The notes under the pieces: generated by a model
The model's database searches: none
What the model was told of the DNA's origin: nothing
What the model saw: only the letters and a program-made list of their open reading frames with translations
Position numbers and translations under genes: made by a program
In this document: positions 25,730 through 40,946 of the stretch, in pieces
How the letters are laid out: each line of letters starts with the position of its first letter
Position numbering within the stretch: position 1 is the first letter of the stretch
DNA from: Variovorax sp. V213
GTDB taxonomy: Bacteria; Pseudomonadota; Gammaproteobacteria; Burkholderiales; Burkholderiaceae_C
Direction of reading: 5' to 3'
Length of the DNA stretch: 64,000 bases
Assembly (NCBI RefSeq): GCF_041154455.1
Contig: NZ_AP028664.1
Coordinates: 4,713,001 to 4,777,000, forward strand

Positions 25730-26801
25730 GACGGCGGGCAAGCGGTACCGCGTCGGCATCGCGGGGACCGGAGCGATTGCGCTGGCCAGCGCGGCATGGC
25801 TGCGGCAGGCAGGCCACCACGTCATGCTCTGGTCGCCGGGCGGCCACGGCGCCGATGCCCTGCGCACGCAGCCGCTGGAAGCCATCGGCGCGCAGCCGTG
25901 CAGCGTCACGGTCGACGTCGCCGACGATGCGGCGCAGCTTTGCCATGCCTCGGACGTGCTGCTGCTCGCACTGCCGGTCAATGGCCACCGGCGCGTGATG
26001 GATGCACTGCTGCCCTTCCTGCGCGACGGCCAGGCGGCGATCGTCAGTTCGATGGCCTCGCTGTCGTCGCTCTACCTTTACGAAAGCGCCCTTCGCGCGG
26101 GCCGGCGGATCACCGTCGCGAGCTTTGGCACGACGGTGCTGACCGCGCGCCGGGAGTCGGGCACCGAAGTGCGGGTGATGACGCGGCGCCAGGCGGTCGG
26201 CGTGTCCGCCCTGCCGGGCGCCGACATCGCAGAGGTGCTCGAACTGTGCGCCGCGCTGTTCGGCGGCGGCTTCTTCGCGCAGGAAAACACGCTCGCCAGC
26301 GCCTTGGCCAACGTCAACCCGCAGTCCCACGGCCCGCTGGCCGTCTTCAACTGGACCCGCATCGAGCGCGCCGAAAACTGGCCGCAGTACCACTGCATGA
26401 CGCCCGGCGTGGCGCGGGCGATCGAGGCGCTGGACCTGGAGCGGCGGGCCGTGGCCAAGGCCTTCGGCCTCGAGCTCGGGCCGATCGAGGACCACTTCGC
26501 GCGCTCCTTCGGCACCACGTCGACGCAGCTCGAAGACATCGCAGCCGAACTGCATGCGAAGCGCGGCGGCCCGCCTGGCCCGGTGCGCACCGACACCCGC
26601 TATGTGTCCGAGGACATGCCCTACGGCCTGGCTTTCGTGGAAGCACTGGGCAGCATTGCCGGTGTGCCGACACCGGCCACGCGCACCATCGTGGATGCCG
26701 CCGCGCTGGTCAACGGCATCGACTACCGGCAGCAGAACGACCTGCTGGAGCCGCTCGGCCTCGCCCGCGAAACCGTGGCCGGGCTGCTCGCCCGCCTATG
26801 A
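25722..26801 (+). CDS. NAD(P)-dependent opine/octopine dehydrogenase-like protein
   Basis: A 359-residue protein with an N-terminal Rossmann fold (VGIAGTGAIALASAAWLRQAGH, residues about 10-30) and a C-terminal helical domain of the octopine dehydrogenase family, including NPQSHGPLAVFNWTRIE near residue 193. Such enzymes reduce or oxidise N-(carboxyalkyl) amino acids. It uses a TTG start at 25722 that overlaps the Bug gene's last codons; no ATG occurs before the nucleotide-binding loop, so a non-ATG start is required. Pairing with a binding protein suggests uptake and oxidation of an opine-like compound, which is inference. Its stop overlaps the convergent AhpD-like gene by 6 bases. Confidence 0.85.
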   Translation: MIETAGKRYRVGIAGTGAIALASAAWLRQAGHHVMLWSPGGHGADALRTQPLEAIGAQPCSVTVDVADDAAQLCHASDVLLLALPVNGHRRVMDALLPFLRDGQAAIVSSMASLSSLYLYESALRAGRRITVASFGTTVLTARRESGTEVRVMTRRQAVGVSALPGADIAEVLELCAALFGGGFFAQENTLASALANVNPQSHGPLAVFNWTRIERAENWPQYHCMTPGVARAIEALDLERRAVAKAFGLELGPIEDHFARSFGTTSTQLEDIAAELHAKRGGPPGPVRTDTRYVSEDMPYGLAFVEALGSIAGVPTPATRTIVDAAALVNGIDYRQQNDLLEPLGLARETVAGLLARL

Positions 26802-27392
26802 CGCTGCTGCGGGAAAGACCGGCTCGCCCAGGTTGAGCATCAGGCGGTTGGCCCAGGCAAAAAGCGCCACCGAATGAATCAGGTCGAGGATCTCGAGCTC
26901 GGCCAGCCCCGCTTCCTTCAGCATGCGCACATCGTCGGCCGACACCTTGTCGGGCTCGGCGCCGAGCCGGATCGAAAACTCGACGATCGCCTTCTCGCGC
27001 GCCGTGGTGCCCGCGGAAGCCGGCTCCTCGAACACCTGCAAGATCACGTCGTTGCGCTTGGCAAGCTGCTCGAAGCGCTGCGCATGCACCGAGGCGCAGT
27101 ACACGCAGCCATTGACGCGCGACTCCACCGTGGCACCCAGCTCGCGTTCGGCCCGCGGCATGCCGCCCGGCGCGAACATGATCGCGTTGAAGGCGATGGA
27201 GCGCTGCAGCAGCATCTCGGGCTGGTGCGCCAGCAACAAGAAATAGGGCGAGGTGCGCGCTTGCGGGCTCATCTCGTCGAGCGCGGCCAGCTGGGCCGGC
27301 GTGGCTGCGGCGACGTCGACGGGATCGAGCCAGGGCTTCCAGCTCAGCACCTCGTTGGTGAAGCCCTTGATGCGGATCGGCGCGGCGCTCAT
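26796..27392 (-). CDS. Peroxidase-related AhpD/CMD-family protein
   Basis: A 198-residue carboxymuconolactone decarboxylase/AhpD-fold protein with the redox motif GCVYCASVH near residue 107, meaning a CxxC plus His as in alkylhydroperoxidase D. Activity on a peroxide or an organic acid is possible; no substrate is known. It overlaps the CMD gene upstream by four bases and is third in an operon behind it and a flavoprotein monooxygenase. Confidence 0.86.
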   Translation of the reverse strand: MSAAPIRIKGFTNEVLSWKPWLDPVDVAAATPAQLAALDEMSPQARTSPYFLLLAHQPEMLLQRSIAFNAIMFAPGGMPRAERELGATVESRVNGCVYCASVHAQRFEQLAKRNDVILQVFEEPASAGTTAREKAIVEFSIRLGAEPDKVSADDVRMLKEAGLAELEILDLIHSVALFAWANRLMLNLGEPVFPAAAS

Positions 27393-27910
27393 GCTTCAAC
27401 CTCCGCGGCGGCCAGCGCCTGCAGGCCCGCGACCACGCGGATCTGGTAGGACAGAAAAGCGATCAGCTGGCCCAGCGCGACGATGGCGGGCGTCGACAGG
27501 CCTGCATCGGCCAGCGACTGGACCGAGGCCTTGTCGCCCTCGATGGGGCGTTCGATCAGACTCGCAGTGAATGCCAGCACTGTGCGCAGGCGCGCATCCG
27601 CCACCGGGGCGCCGCTTCCCACGGCCGCGATCAGTTCGCGGTCCGCGCCCTCGGCCAGCAGTTGCTCGCGGTAATGCGCGGCGAGTGTCGCGGCCTTCGA
27701 GACGCTGCAGGCGTGCAGCGCGACCAGCAGGCGCTCTGCCACCGAAAGGCCCTCGACGGTGGGCGAAAACATCGCGTCGTAGCTGCCCTGCGTGGCAGCC
27801 ACGACCTTGTCGCGCTGCAGCCGCAGCATGCGGGTGGCGTGGCCGGGCGCCAGCGGGACCGTGGCGTCGATCACGTCGATCGAAGGAGATGCGTCGTAGG
27901 AAGTTGTCAT
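27389..27910 (-). CDS. CMD domain protein lacking the CxxC motif
   Basis: A 173-residue protein of the CMD (AhpD-like) fold. At the usual active site it reads VALHACSVSKAATLAAHYR: one Cys and a His but no second Cys, so it cannot use the AhpD disulfide mechanism. It resembles the small CMD-domain subfamily commonly encoded next to the peroxidase-related protein. It lies 27 bases after the FMO gene and overlaps the AhpD-like gene by four bases, so the three are almost certainly co-expressed and may form a complex. Confidence 0.84.
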   Translation of the reverse strand: MTTSYDASPSIDVIDATVPLAPGHATRMLRLQRDKVVAATQGSYDAMFSPTVEGLSVAERLLVALHACSVSKAATLAAHYREQLLAEGADRELIAAVGSGAPVADARLRTVLAFTASLIERPIEGDKASVQSLADAGLSTPAIVALGQLIAFLSYQIRVVAGLQALAAAEVEA

Positions 27911-27937
27911 GCGCTTCGAAAAAAGGAGGGTCTGTAC

Positions 27938-29413
27938 TCAGGTCCGTTCGGCGGGCGGCGGTGCGGGCACCCATTCGTCGCCGAACAGTTCGGGTTCGCT
28001 GTAGGCCTCGAGGTTGGCGAAGTGGTGCTCGAAGTCTTCGCGGTAGAACAGGCTGGCCATGCCGCTCGCAAGCCGCCTGGCGCCTTCGCTGATCGCGGGA
28101 ATGTCGCCCGACACCGTGCCGTGCGACAGGGCCGCGGGGTAGCAGAAGCAATGGATGCGGTCGAGCCCCGGGCATTCGCCCGCCGCGCGCGGCTGGAATT
28201 CGAATACCGGCCCGAGATCGGGCGAATCGGCCAGTTCCTGGTCTTCGTCGCCGGGCGCCGGTACGAAGCGGTCCTTCCACGTGCGCACGTGCGGGGCGAT
28301 GGCGTCGAACTCGGGACGGCTGTTCCAGTCGACCTTGAAGCCGGTCGAGACAATGAGAAAGTCGAACACGAACTCGCCCTTGGGCGTGGCCACCTGCATC
28401 GACGTGCCCTCTGGCTCGATCGAGAGAACCGGGCAGCCGAAATTGAAGAACGCGTTCGCATGGCGCGAGACGCGCAGCGTGCTGCCGTGCGGCGGCGGCA
28501 CGTTCGCCACGTTGATGTAGTGGCGGATGCGCCACTTGAGTTCATCGGGCAGGTCGTAGTGGCCCTGCGTCAGGCCCGGCACGCCGGCGCCCTTGCCCTT
28601 GTTGACGCATGGCAGGTCGGGTCGCCGGATCAGCAGCTCGACGCTGCGCGCGCCGGCCTCCAATGCAGTGCCCGCGCTGTCCATGGCCGAAGAGCCCGCG
28701 CCGATCACTCCCACGCGCAGCCCGGCCAGCCTGCCGTAGTCCATCTCGTCGGACGAGTGCGCCCATTGCGAGCGCGGCAGCGCGTTGACGAAAGCAGGAA
28801 CGGCGGGGCCGCCAAGGCCATCGCGGCCGGTGGCCAGAACGACGCGGCGTGCCAGCACCCGCTGCGCTCCGGCGGGCGTGCGCAGCTCCAGCCGCACCAG
28901 CGCCGCATCGGGCAGCGGACGAATCCCGGTGACGGCGGTGTCGTTGCGCACGTCCACGTTCATCACGCGGCGGTACCAGGACAGGTAGTCCATCCACTGG
29001 AGACGCGGGATTTTGTCCATCGCCTCCCAGGCCTCGGCGCCGAACTGGGCCTCGAACCATGCACGGAAGGTCAGCGCGGGCAGGCCCAGCGCCGGACCGG
29101 TCAGCTCCTTGGGGGAACGCAGGGTTTCCATGCGCGCCGTGGTGGCCCACGGGCCTTCGTTGCCCGCCGGCGAGCGGTCGAATATCACGGCCCGGATGCC
29201 CTGCTGCGCCAGGGCCGCGGCAGCCGCCAGCCCCGCCTGCCCGCCGCCGATGATGGCCACGTCCAGCACCGGCTCGCCGGCGTGCTCGCGAACGGGCATC
29301 CAGGAGCGCGCGGGCCAGCCAAGGCACGCCAAGTCCTTGGCAAGCCGCTGCTCGAGCACGGCAAGGCCTTCTGGCGATGGAGAAAGTGCGGGGGAAACGG
29401 AGTCGGTTGTCAT
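27938..29413 (-). CDS. FAD/NAD(P)-dependent oxidoreductase, flavin monooxygenase type
   Basis: A 491-residue flavoprotein with two Rossmann motifs: VAIIGGGQAGLAAAAALAQQG for FAD near residue 50, and VGVIGAGSSAMDSAGTALE for NADPH near 230. The overall layout is that of class B flavin monooxygenases, although the exact FMO fingerprint is not obvious. ATG at 29413; an upstream extension of the open frame looks non-coding. It is first in an operon with the CMD and AhpD-like genes. Substrate unknown. Confidence 0.88.
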   Translation of the reverse strand: MTTDSVSPALSPSPEGLAVLEQRLAKDLACLGWPARSWMPVREHAGEPVLDVAIIGGGQAGLAAAAALAQQGIRAVIFDRSPAGNEGPWATTARMETLRSPKELTGPALGLPALTFRAWFEAQFGAEAWEAMDKIPRLQWMDYLSWYRRVMNVDVRNDTAVTGIRPLPDAALVRLELRTPAGAQRVLARRVVLATGRDGLGGPAVPAFVNALPRSQWAHSSDEMDYGRLAGLRVGVIGAGSSAMDSAGTALEAGARSVELLIRRPDLPCVNKGKGAGVPGLTQGHYDLPDELKWRIRHYINVANVPPPHGSTLRVSRHANAFFNFGCPVLSIEPEGTSMQVATPKGEFVFDFLIVSTGFKVDWNSRPEFDAIAPHVRTWKDRFVPAPGDEDQELADSPDLGPVFEFQPRAAGECPGLDRIHCFCYPAALSHGTVSGDIPAISEGARRLASGMASLFYREDFEHHFANLEAYSEPELFGDEWVPAPPPAERT

Positions 29414-29561
29414 CTTGCGGAAACGGGACTGAAGCCAGGGTTCACATTTTGGAAAAACCCGTGCCCAGTGTAGAAAGCTTTTTGGGTGATGCCGGCCGAG
29501 CCTTGCATCGATCGGGCCCGGATCTCGCATGCCACAATGATTTTCAGACCACAGGGACAGC

Positions 29562-31244
29562 ATGCGCAGCAATCACGGCAGCAACAGCGAATGGTGGCGC
29601 GGCGCGGTGATCTACCAGATCTACCCGCGCAGCTTCATGGACAGCAACGGCGATGGTATCGGCGACCTTCCCGGCATCACCTCACGGCTCGAGCACGTCG
29701 CGGGCCTGGGGGTCGATGCGATCTGGGTGTCGCCCTTCTTCCGCTCGCCGATGAAGGACTTCGGCTACGACGTGGCCGACTATCGCGACGTCGATCCGAT
29801 CTTCGGCACCCTGGCCGATTTCGACGAAATGCTGGCGCGCGCCCATGCGCTGGACCTGAAGATCATCATCGACCAGGTGCTCTCGCACACCTCCGACCAG
29901 CACGCCTGGTTCGCCGAAAGCCGCTCGAGCCGCGACAACCCCAAGGCCGACTGGTACGTATGGGCCGACCCGCGGCCCGACGGCACGCCGCCCACCAACT
30001 GGCTCTCGGTGTTCGGCGGCTCGGCTTGGCAATGGGATTCGCGCCGCCGGCAGTACTACCTGCACAGCTTCCTCAAGGAACAGCCCGATCTCAACTTCCA
30101 TTGCGCCGAGGTGCAGGAGGCGCTGTTGGACGAAGTGCGCTTCTGGTGCGAGCGCGGCGTGGACGGCTTCCGCTTCGATGCCTGCAACCACCAGTTCCAC
30201 GACGCGCTCTTGCGCGACAACCCGCCGGCCAGCGCCGCTTCGGTCGATGAAGTCAGTACCGTGCGGGCCGACAACCCCTACGCGATGCAGCAGCACCTGT
30301 ACGACAAGAGCCAGATGGAGAACCTGCTCTTTCTCGAAAGCCTGCGCCAGCTCCTCGATGGCTACGGCGCCGTCGCGCTCGGCGAGGTAGGCGACGAGAA
30401 TGCGCCGCCCGTCATGGCGCAGTACACCGAACTGGGCAGGCGCCTGCACCTGGCCTACAGCTTCAGCCTGCTGACGGCCGAGCACAGTGCCAGCCATCTG
30501 CGCCACCAGGTCGAGACGCTCGACCATGCCCTCGCGCCCACGGGCGGCTGGGGCTGCTGGGCCGTGTCCAACCACGACGTGCCGCGCGTGGCCACGCGCT
30601 GGAGCGGCGGCGCGCCCGAAGACACCCGGCGCGACCGGCTCTGGCTCACGCTGCTGCTCACGCTGCGCGGCAGCGCCAGCATTTACCAGGGCGAGGAACT
30701 CGGCCTGCCCGAGGCCGAGGTGCCGTTCGAACTGCTGCAAGATCCGTACGGCCGCGCGTTCTGGCCCGAGTTCAAGGGCCGCGACGGCTGCCGCACGCCC
30801 ATGCCCTGGAAGGCGGACGAGCTGCACGCCGGCTTTACCAGCGGCGGGCCATGGCTGCCGGTCCACGGCCGCCACCTGCCGCTGGCCGTCGATCGCCAGG
30901 CGAGCGACCCCGACTCGATGCTCGCATTCAGCCGTGCGCTGCTGCGCTGGCGCCGCACCCAGCCGCTGCTGCGCACGGGCAGCATCGCTTTCTTCGATGC
31001 GCCCGAGCCGGTGCTTTGGTTCGAGCGGCGCGACGGGAACCGGTCGCTGCAGGCGATCTTCAACCTTGGGGGCGAGTCCGTGTCCGTCGCGCTGCGCGAG
31101 CCGCTCGAGCCGCTGCTAGGCCATCCGCATCCGCCGTCGGCCGATGCGCGTGTGCAGGCCGATGGCGAAAAAAGGCGCATGCTGAGGCTCGCGCCCTATG
31201 GCGTCTTTTTCGGCCGACCCGCTGGCGAACAAGAACGGATTTGA
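29562..31244 (+). CDS. GH13 alpha-glucosidase / alpha-amylase family enzyme
   Basis: A 560-residue GH13 enzyme opening with WWRGAVIYQIYPRSFMDSNGDGIGD, the signature of the oligo-1,6-glucosidase/alpha-glucosidase branch. The catalytic triad is in place: nucleophile Asp in GFRFDACNH (about 205), acid Glu in LGEVGDEN (about 273), and Asp in SNHDVPR (about 337). No signal peptide, so it is cytoplasmic. It leads the glycogen cluster and ends five bases before glgB, so it probably hydrolyses short maltodextrins released by debranching. A trehalose-linked role is possible but less supported. Confidence 0.9.
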   Translation: MRSNHGSNSEWWRGAVIYQIYPRSFMDSNGDGIGDLPGITSRLEHVAGLGVDAIWVSPFFRSPMKDFGYDVADYRDVDPIFGTLADFDEMLARAHALDLKIIIDQVLSHTSDQHAWFAESRSSRDNPKADWYVWADPRPDGTPPTNWLSVFGGSAWQWDSRRRQYYLHSFLKEQPDLNFHCAEVQEALLDEVRFWCERGVDGFRFDACNHQFHDALLRDNPPASAASVDEVSTVRADNPYAMQQHLYDKSQMENLLFLESLRQLLDGYGAVALGEVGDENAPPVMAQYTELGRRLHLAYSFSLLTAEHSASHLRHQVETLDHALAPTGGWGCWAVSNHDVPRVATRWSGGAPEDTRRDRLWLTLLLTLRGSASIYQGEELGLPEAEVPFELLQDPYGRAFWPEFKGRDGCRTPMPWKADELHAGFTSGGPWLPVHGRHLPLAVDRQASDPDSMLAFSRALLRWRRTQPLLRTGSIAFFDAPEPVLWFERRDGNRSLQAIFNLGGESVSVALREPLEPLLGHPHPPSADARVQADGEKRRMLRLAPYGVFFGRPAGEQERI

Positions 31245-31249
31245 AGGAC

Positions 31250-33421
<2,172 letters not shown>

Positions 33422-33425
33422 CACG

Positions 33426-35504
33426 ATGCTGAACACGGGCTCTCCCTTTCCCCTGGGCGCGACGCTCTCGCCGAACGGCGTGAACTTCGCGCTCGTCGCG
33501 CCGAACGCCGAGGCCGTCGAGCTCTGCCTGTTCGACGGCACGGGCCAGCACGAGCAGCAACGCATCCGGCTGCCCGCGTTCACGGACGGCGTCTGGCACG
33601 GCCTGTTGCCGAGCGGGCGCGCCGGGCTGGTCTACGGCTTCCGCGCGCACGGCCCGTGGGCGCCGCACGAGGGACAGCGCTTCAACGCCGCCCGGGTGCT
33701 CCTCGACCCGTATGCGCGCGAGATCGTCGGCAAATACGACGGCAGCGATCTGTTCCTGGGGCACGACCCTGCCGATCCGCACCAGCGGAACACGCGCGAC
33801 AACGGCCCCGTGGCGCTCAAGGCCCGCGTGACGGCGGCCGGCAGCAGTCCGGCCGCACCGGGCCATGCCCGCGTCGCGGCCGGAGACCGCGTGCTCTACG
33901 AATTGCACGTGCGCGGGCAGACACGGCTGCATCCCGGCGTGCCCGCCGCCTTGCGCGGCACCTACGCAGGCCTGGCCGAGCCGGTGGTGCTCGACCATCT
34001 GCAGCGCCTGGGCGTCACCACGCTGAGCCTGATGCCGGTGCAGCACCGGGCCGACGAACAGCGGCTGCTGCGCATGGGCCTGAGCAACTACTGGGGCTAC
34101 AACACCATCGGCTGGTTCGCGCCCGAGGCGCGCTACTGGAGCGGCCGCGCCGGCACCACGCCGGCCAGCGAGTTCCGCGCCATGGCCGACGCGGTGCATG
34201 CGCGCGGGATGGAGCTGGTGATCGACGTGGTCTACAACCACAGCGCCGAGACGGACGAGTTCGGCCCCACGCTCTCGCTGCGCGGCATCGACAACGCGCT
34301 GTATTACCACCTGCGTTCCCGCGACCGCGCGCTCTATGCCAACTGGACCGGCTGCGGCAATTGCCTCAACCTGGCCGAGCCGCGCGTGCTGCAGCTGGTG
34401 ATGGACAGCCTGCGCCATTGGGCCTGCGAGCTCGCCGTCGACGGCTTCCGCTTCGACCTCGCGCCGGTGCTGGGGCGCGGCGCCCACGGCGGTTTCGATC
34501 CGCGCGCGCCCTTCTTCGCGGCCATTGCGCAAGACCCCGTGCTGTCCCGCACGCTGCTGATCGCGGAGCCCTGGGACATCGGGCCGGGCGGCTACCGGCT
34601 GGGCGGATTCCCGCCGGGCTGGCTCGAATGGAACGACCGCTACCGCGACACGCAGCGCGGTTTCTGGCTGCGGCAAGGGCGCGATGGCGCCGCGGGCCTG
34701 GGCGATTTCGCGCACCGCTTCACCGCGTCGAGCGCGCAGTTCGCCCACCAGGGCCGCGCGCCCACCGCCAGCGTCAACTTCATCACGGCGCACGACGGCT
34801 TCACGCTGCGCGACCTGCTGAGCTACGAAAAGCGGCACAACCTGGCCAACGGGGAGCACAACCGCGACGGCCATGCCCACAACCTGAGCAACAACTGCGG
34901 CATCGAAGGGCCGAGCGACGACCCTGCCGTGCAGGCCGAGCGCAGCCGGCTGCAGCGCGCACTGCTCGCCACGCTCCTGCTCTCGCAGGGCACGCCCATG
35001 CTGCTGGCAGGCGACGAACTCGGCCACAGCCAGCAGGGCAACAACAACGCCTATTGCCAGGACAACGAAACCACGTGGCTCGCATGGATCGGCACCCACG
35101 ACGCCGCCACCGAAGCCGCGCGCCTGAGCGCCTTCGTGGCCCGCCTCATCGCCTTGCGCCGGGAGGCGCCCGCCCTGCGCAGCACGCGCTGGTGGCCGGC
35201 CGAAGCGCCGCATGGAGCGCCGGGCATCCGCTGGCTGCGGCCGGACGGCACGCCGATGCAGGGGGCCGACTGGAATGGCGGCACGGCACTTGCAATCCTG
35301 TTCGAATCCGCCGCCAAGGACGAGGGTGACTGGCTGGTGTTGGTGAACGTGGGGTCGGAGGCCATTTCCTTCGCGCTGCCCGCGGGTGCCTGGCACTGCC
35401 GGCTCGCGACGGATCCGGCACTGGACCCCGGCGCCGCCTTGCCGGCGCCCCAGGCCGGCACGGTAAAAGTACCTCGTTCAGCCCTCTGGATTGCAAGAAG
35501 GTAG
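33426..35504 (+). CDS. glgX: Glycogen debranching enzyme
   Basis: A 692-residue isoamylase-type GH13 protein. The N-terminal CBM48 starts at SPFPLGATLSPNGVNFALVA. Catalytic residues are Asp in VDGFRFDLAPVLGR (about 341), Glu in LIAEPWDIGPGGY (about 380), and Asp in ITAHDGFTLRDLLSY (about 456). It removes the short branches left by glycogen phosphorylase. It begins five bases after glgB; a 76-base gap before glgC could hold an internal promoter. Confidence 0.96.
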   Translation: MLNTGSPFPLGATLSPNGVNFALVAPNAEAVELCLFDGTGQHEQQRIRLPAFTDGVWHGLLPSGRAGLVYGFRAHGPWAPHEGQRFNAARVLLDPYAREIVGKYDGSDLFLGHDPADPHQRNTRDNGPVALKARVTAAGSSPAAPGHARVAAGDRVLYELHVRGQTRLHPGVPAALRGTYAGLAEPVVLDHLQRLGVTTLSLMPVQHRADEQRLLRMGLSNYWGYNTIGWFAPEARYWSGRAGTTPASEFRAMADAVHARGMELVIDVVYNHSAETDEFGPTLSLRGIDNALYYHLRSRDRALYANWTGCGNCLNLAEPRVLQLVMDSLRHWACELAVDGFRFDLAPVLGRGAHGGFDPRAPFFAAIAQDPVLSRTLLIAEPWDIGPGGYRLGGFPPGWLEWNDRYRDTQRGFWLRQGRDGAAGLGDFAHRFTASSAQFAHQGRAPTASVNFITAHDGFTLRDLLSYEKRHNLANGEHNRDGHAHNLSNNCGIEGPSDDPAVQAERSRLQRALLATLLLSQGTPMLLAGDELGHSQQGNNNAYCQDNETTWLAWIGTHDAATEAARLSAFVARLIALRREAPALRSTRWWPAEAPHGAPGIRWLRPDGTPMQGADWNGGTALAILFESAAKDEGDWLVLVNVGSEAISFALPAGAWHCRLATDPALDPGAALPAPQAGTVKVPRSALWIARR

Positions 35505-35580
35505 GAGCCAGCCGCGCGGGGCGGTGCTAGGCTGATCGCGAAACTCTGACGACCAACCGAAGAACGAACGGAGACACAAG

Positions 35581-36882
<1,302 letters not shown>

Positions 36883-36898
36883 GGCCGCACCGCCCACG

Positions 36899-38380
36899 AT
36901 GCGAATACTCCAGGTCAGCGCCGAACTCTTTCCCCTGCTCAAGACCGGCGGCCTTGCCGACGTGGCGGGCGCATTGCCGCTCGCCCTCATGGCGGCCGGG
37001 CAGGACGCGCGGGTGCTGCTGCCGGGTTTCCCGGCCATCCTCGCGGGCCTGCACGAGCTGTCGCCGGTGGCGGAGTTTGACGCGCCCTGGGGCGAGCGCT
37101 TCGCGCTGCGCGCGGGCCGCATCGTGATCGATGGCAACCCGCCGATCCCCGCCTACGTGATCGACGCGCCGGCGCTGTACGACCGGCCCGGCAATCCCTA
37201 CGAAGACACCACGCGCCAGCCCTATGGCGACAACCACCGGCGCTTCGCGTTGCTGGGCTGGGCGGCGGCGCAGCTCGCACAGGGGCTCGATCCGTCCTGG
37301 CGGCCCGAGGTCGTGCATGCCCACGACTGGCATGCCGGACTGGCGCCGGCCTACCTGCACTTTGCGCGGCAGGCCGGTGCGCCCCGGGTGGGCAGCGTGT
37401 TCACGGTGCACAACCTGGCCTACCAGGGCATCTCCGCGCCATGGAACTTTGCCGACCTCGGCCTGCCCGGCCCCGCCTTCCACATGAACGGCCTCGAATA
37501 CCACGGGCAGCTGTCGTTCATGAAAGGCGGCCTCTACTTCGCGGACCGCCTGACCACGGTGAGCCCGACCTACGCGCGCGAGATCCAGACGCCCGAGCAG
37601 GGTTTCGGCCTGGACGGCCTGCTGCGCCTGCGCGGCGACGCGCTCACGGGCATCCTCAACGCGGTCGACGACCAGGTCTGGAATCCGGCCACCGATGCGG
37701 CGCTGGTGCAGGGCTTCCACACACCCGAAGGCCGCCACATGGCAGGCAAGGCGCGTTGCAAGGCGGTGCTGCAGCACCAGCTGGGCCTGGCCGAACGCGC
37801 CGATGCGCCGCTCTTCATTCTCGTGAGCCGGCTCACCGAGCAAAAGGGCCTGCACCTCGTGCTCGGCGGCCTCGACGCGCTGCTCGCCCAGGGCGGCCAG
37901 CTGGCCCTGCTGGGCAGCGGCGAAGCATGGCTGGAGGACGCCTTCCGCGAGCGTGCGGCGGCGGCGCCGCAGTCGGTCAGCGTCACCATCGGCTACAACG
38001 AGACGCTGGCGCACCAGCTCTTCGGCGGCGGCGACGTCACGCTGGTGCCCTCGCTCTTCGAGCCCTGCGGCCTCACGCAGATGTACGGCCTGAAATACGG
38101 CAGCCTGCCGTTGGTGCGCCGCGTCGGCGGCCTGGCAGACACCGTGGTCGACTGCACGCTCGAGGACATGGCCAGCGGCGATGCCACCGGTTTTGTCTTC
38201 GACCGCTTCGACGGCGCGGACTACGGCCGGGCGCTGCGCCGCGCCTTCGCGCTCTACCAGCACGCGCCCGACTGGCGGCGCGTGCGCGGCAATGCCATGC
38301 GTCGTCCGGCCGACTGGGCCACGGCGGCGGCCCGGTACATCGAGGTGTACCGACAGGCGCTGGAGCCCGCCGCGGCCTGA
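36899..38380 (+). CDS. glgA: Glycogen synthase (ADP-glucose dependent)
   Basis: A 493-residue GT5 glycosyltransferase. The N-terminal KTGGLADV motif for ADP-glucose binding is near residue 18, VHAHDWHAGLAPAYL near 140, and the C-terminal E-x7-E-type loop lies in PSLFEPCGLTQMYGLKYG near 385. It extends alpha-1,4-glucan chains. It sits between glgC and glgP in the cluster. Confidence 0.97.
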   Translation: MRILQVSAELFPLLKTGGLADVAGALPLALMAAGQDARVLLPGFPAILAGLHELSPVAEFDAPWGERFALRAGRIVIDGNPPIPAYVIDAPALYDRPGNPYEDTTRQPYGDNHRRFALLGWAAAQLAQGLDPSWRPEVVHAHDWHAGLAPAYLHFARQAGAPRVGSVFTVHNLAYQGISAPWNFADLGLPGPAFHMNGLEYHGQLSFMKGGLYFADRLTTVSPTYAREIQTPEQGFGLDGLLRLRGDALTGILNAVDDQVWNPATDAALVQGFHTPEGRHMAGKARCKAVLQHQLGLAERADAPLFILVSRLTEQKGLHLVLGGLDALLAQGGQLALLGSGEAWLEDAFRERAAAAPQSVSVTIGYNETLAHQLFGGGDVTLVPSLFEPCGLTQMYGLKYGSLPLVRRVGGLADTVVDCTLEDMASGDATGFVFDRFDGADYGRALRRAFALYQHAPDWRRVRGNAMRRPADWATAAARYIEVYRQALEPAAA

Positions 38381-38432
38381 TTTGCGCCACGGCGCCACAC
38401 CCCCTGAACCCCACAACTCTTCACCGAAGCCC

Positions 38433-40916
<2,484 letters not shown>

Positions 40917-40946
40917 CCGCGCGGCGTTGCAGCGCCGGCCGGTGCT

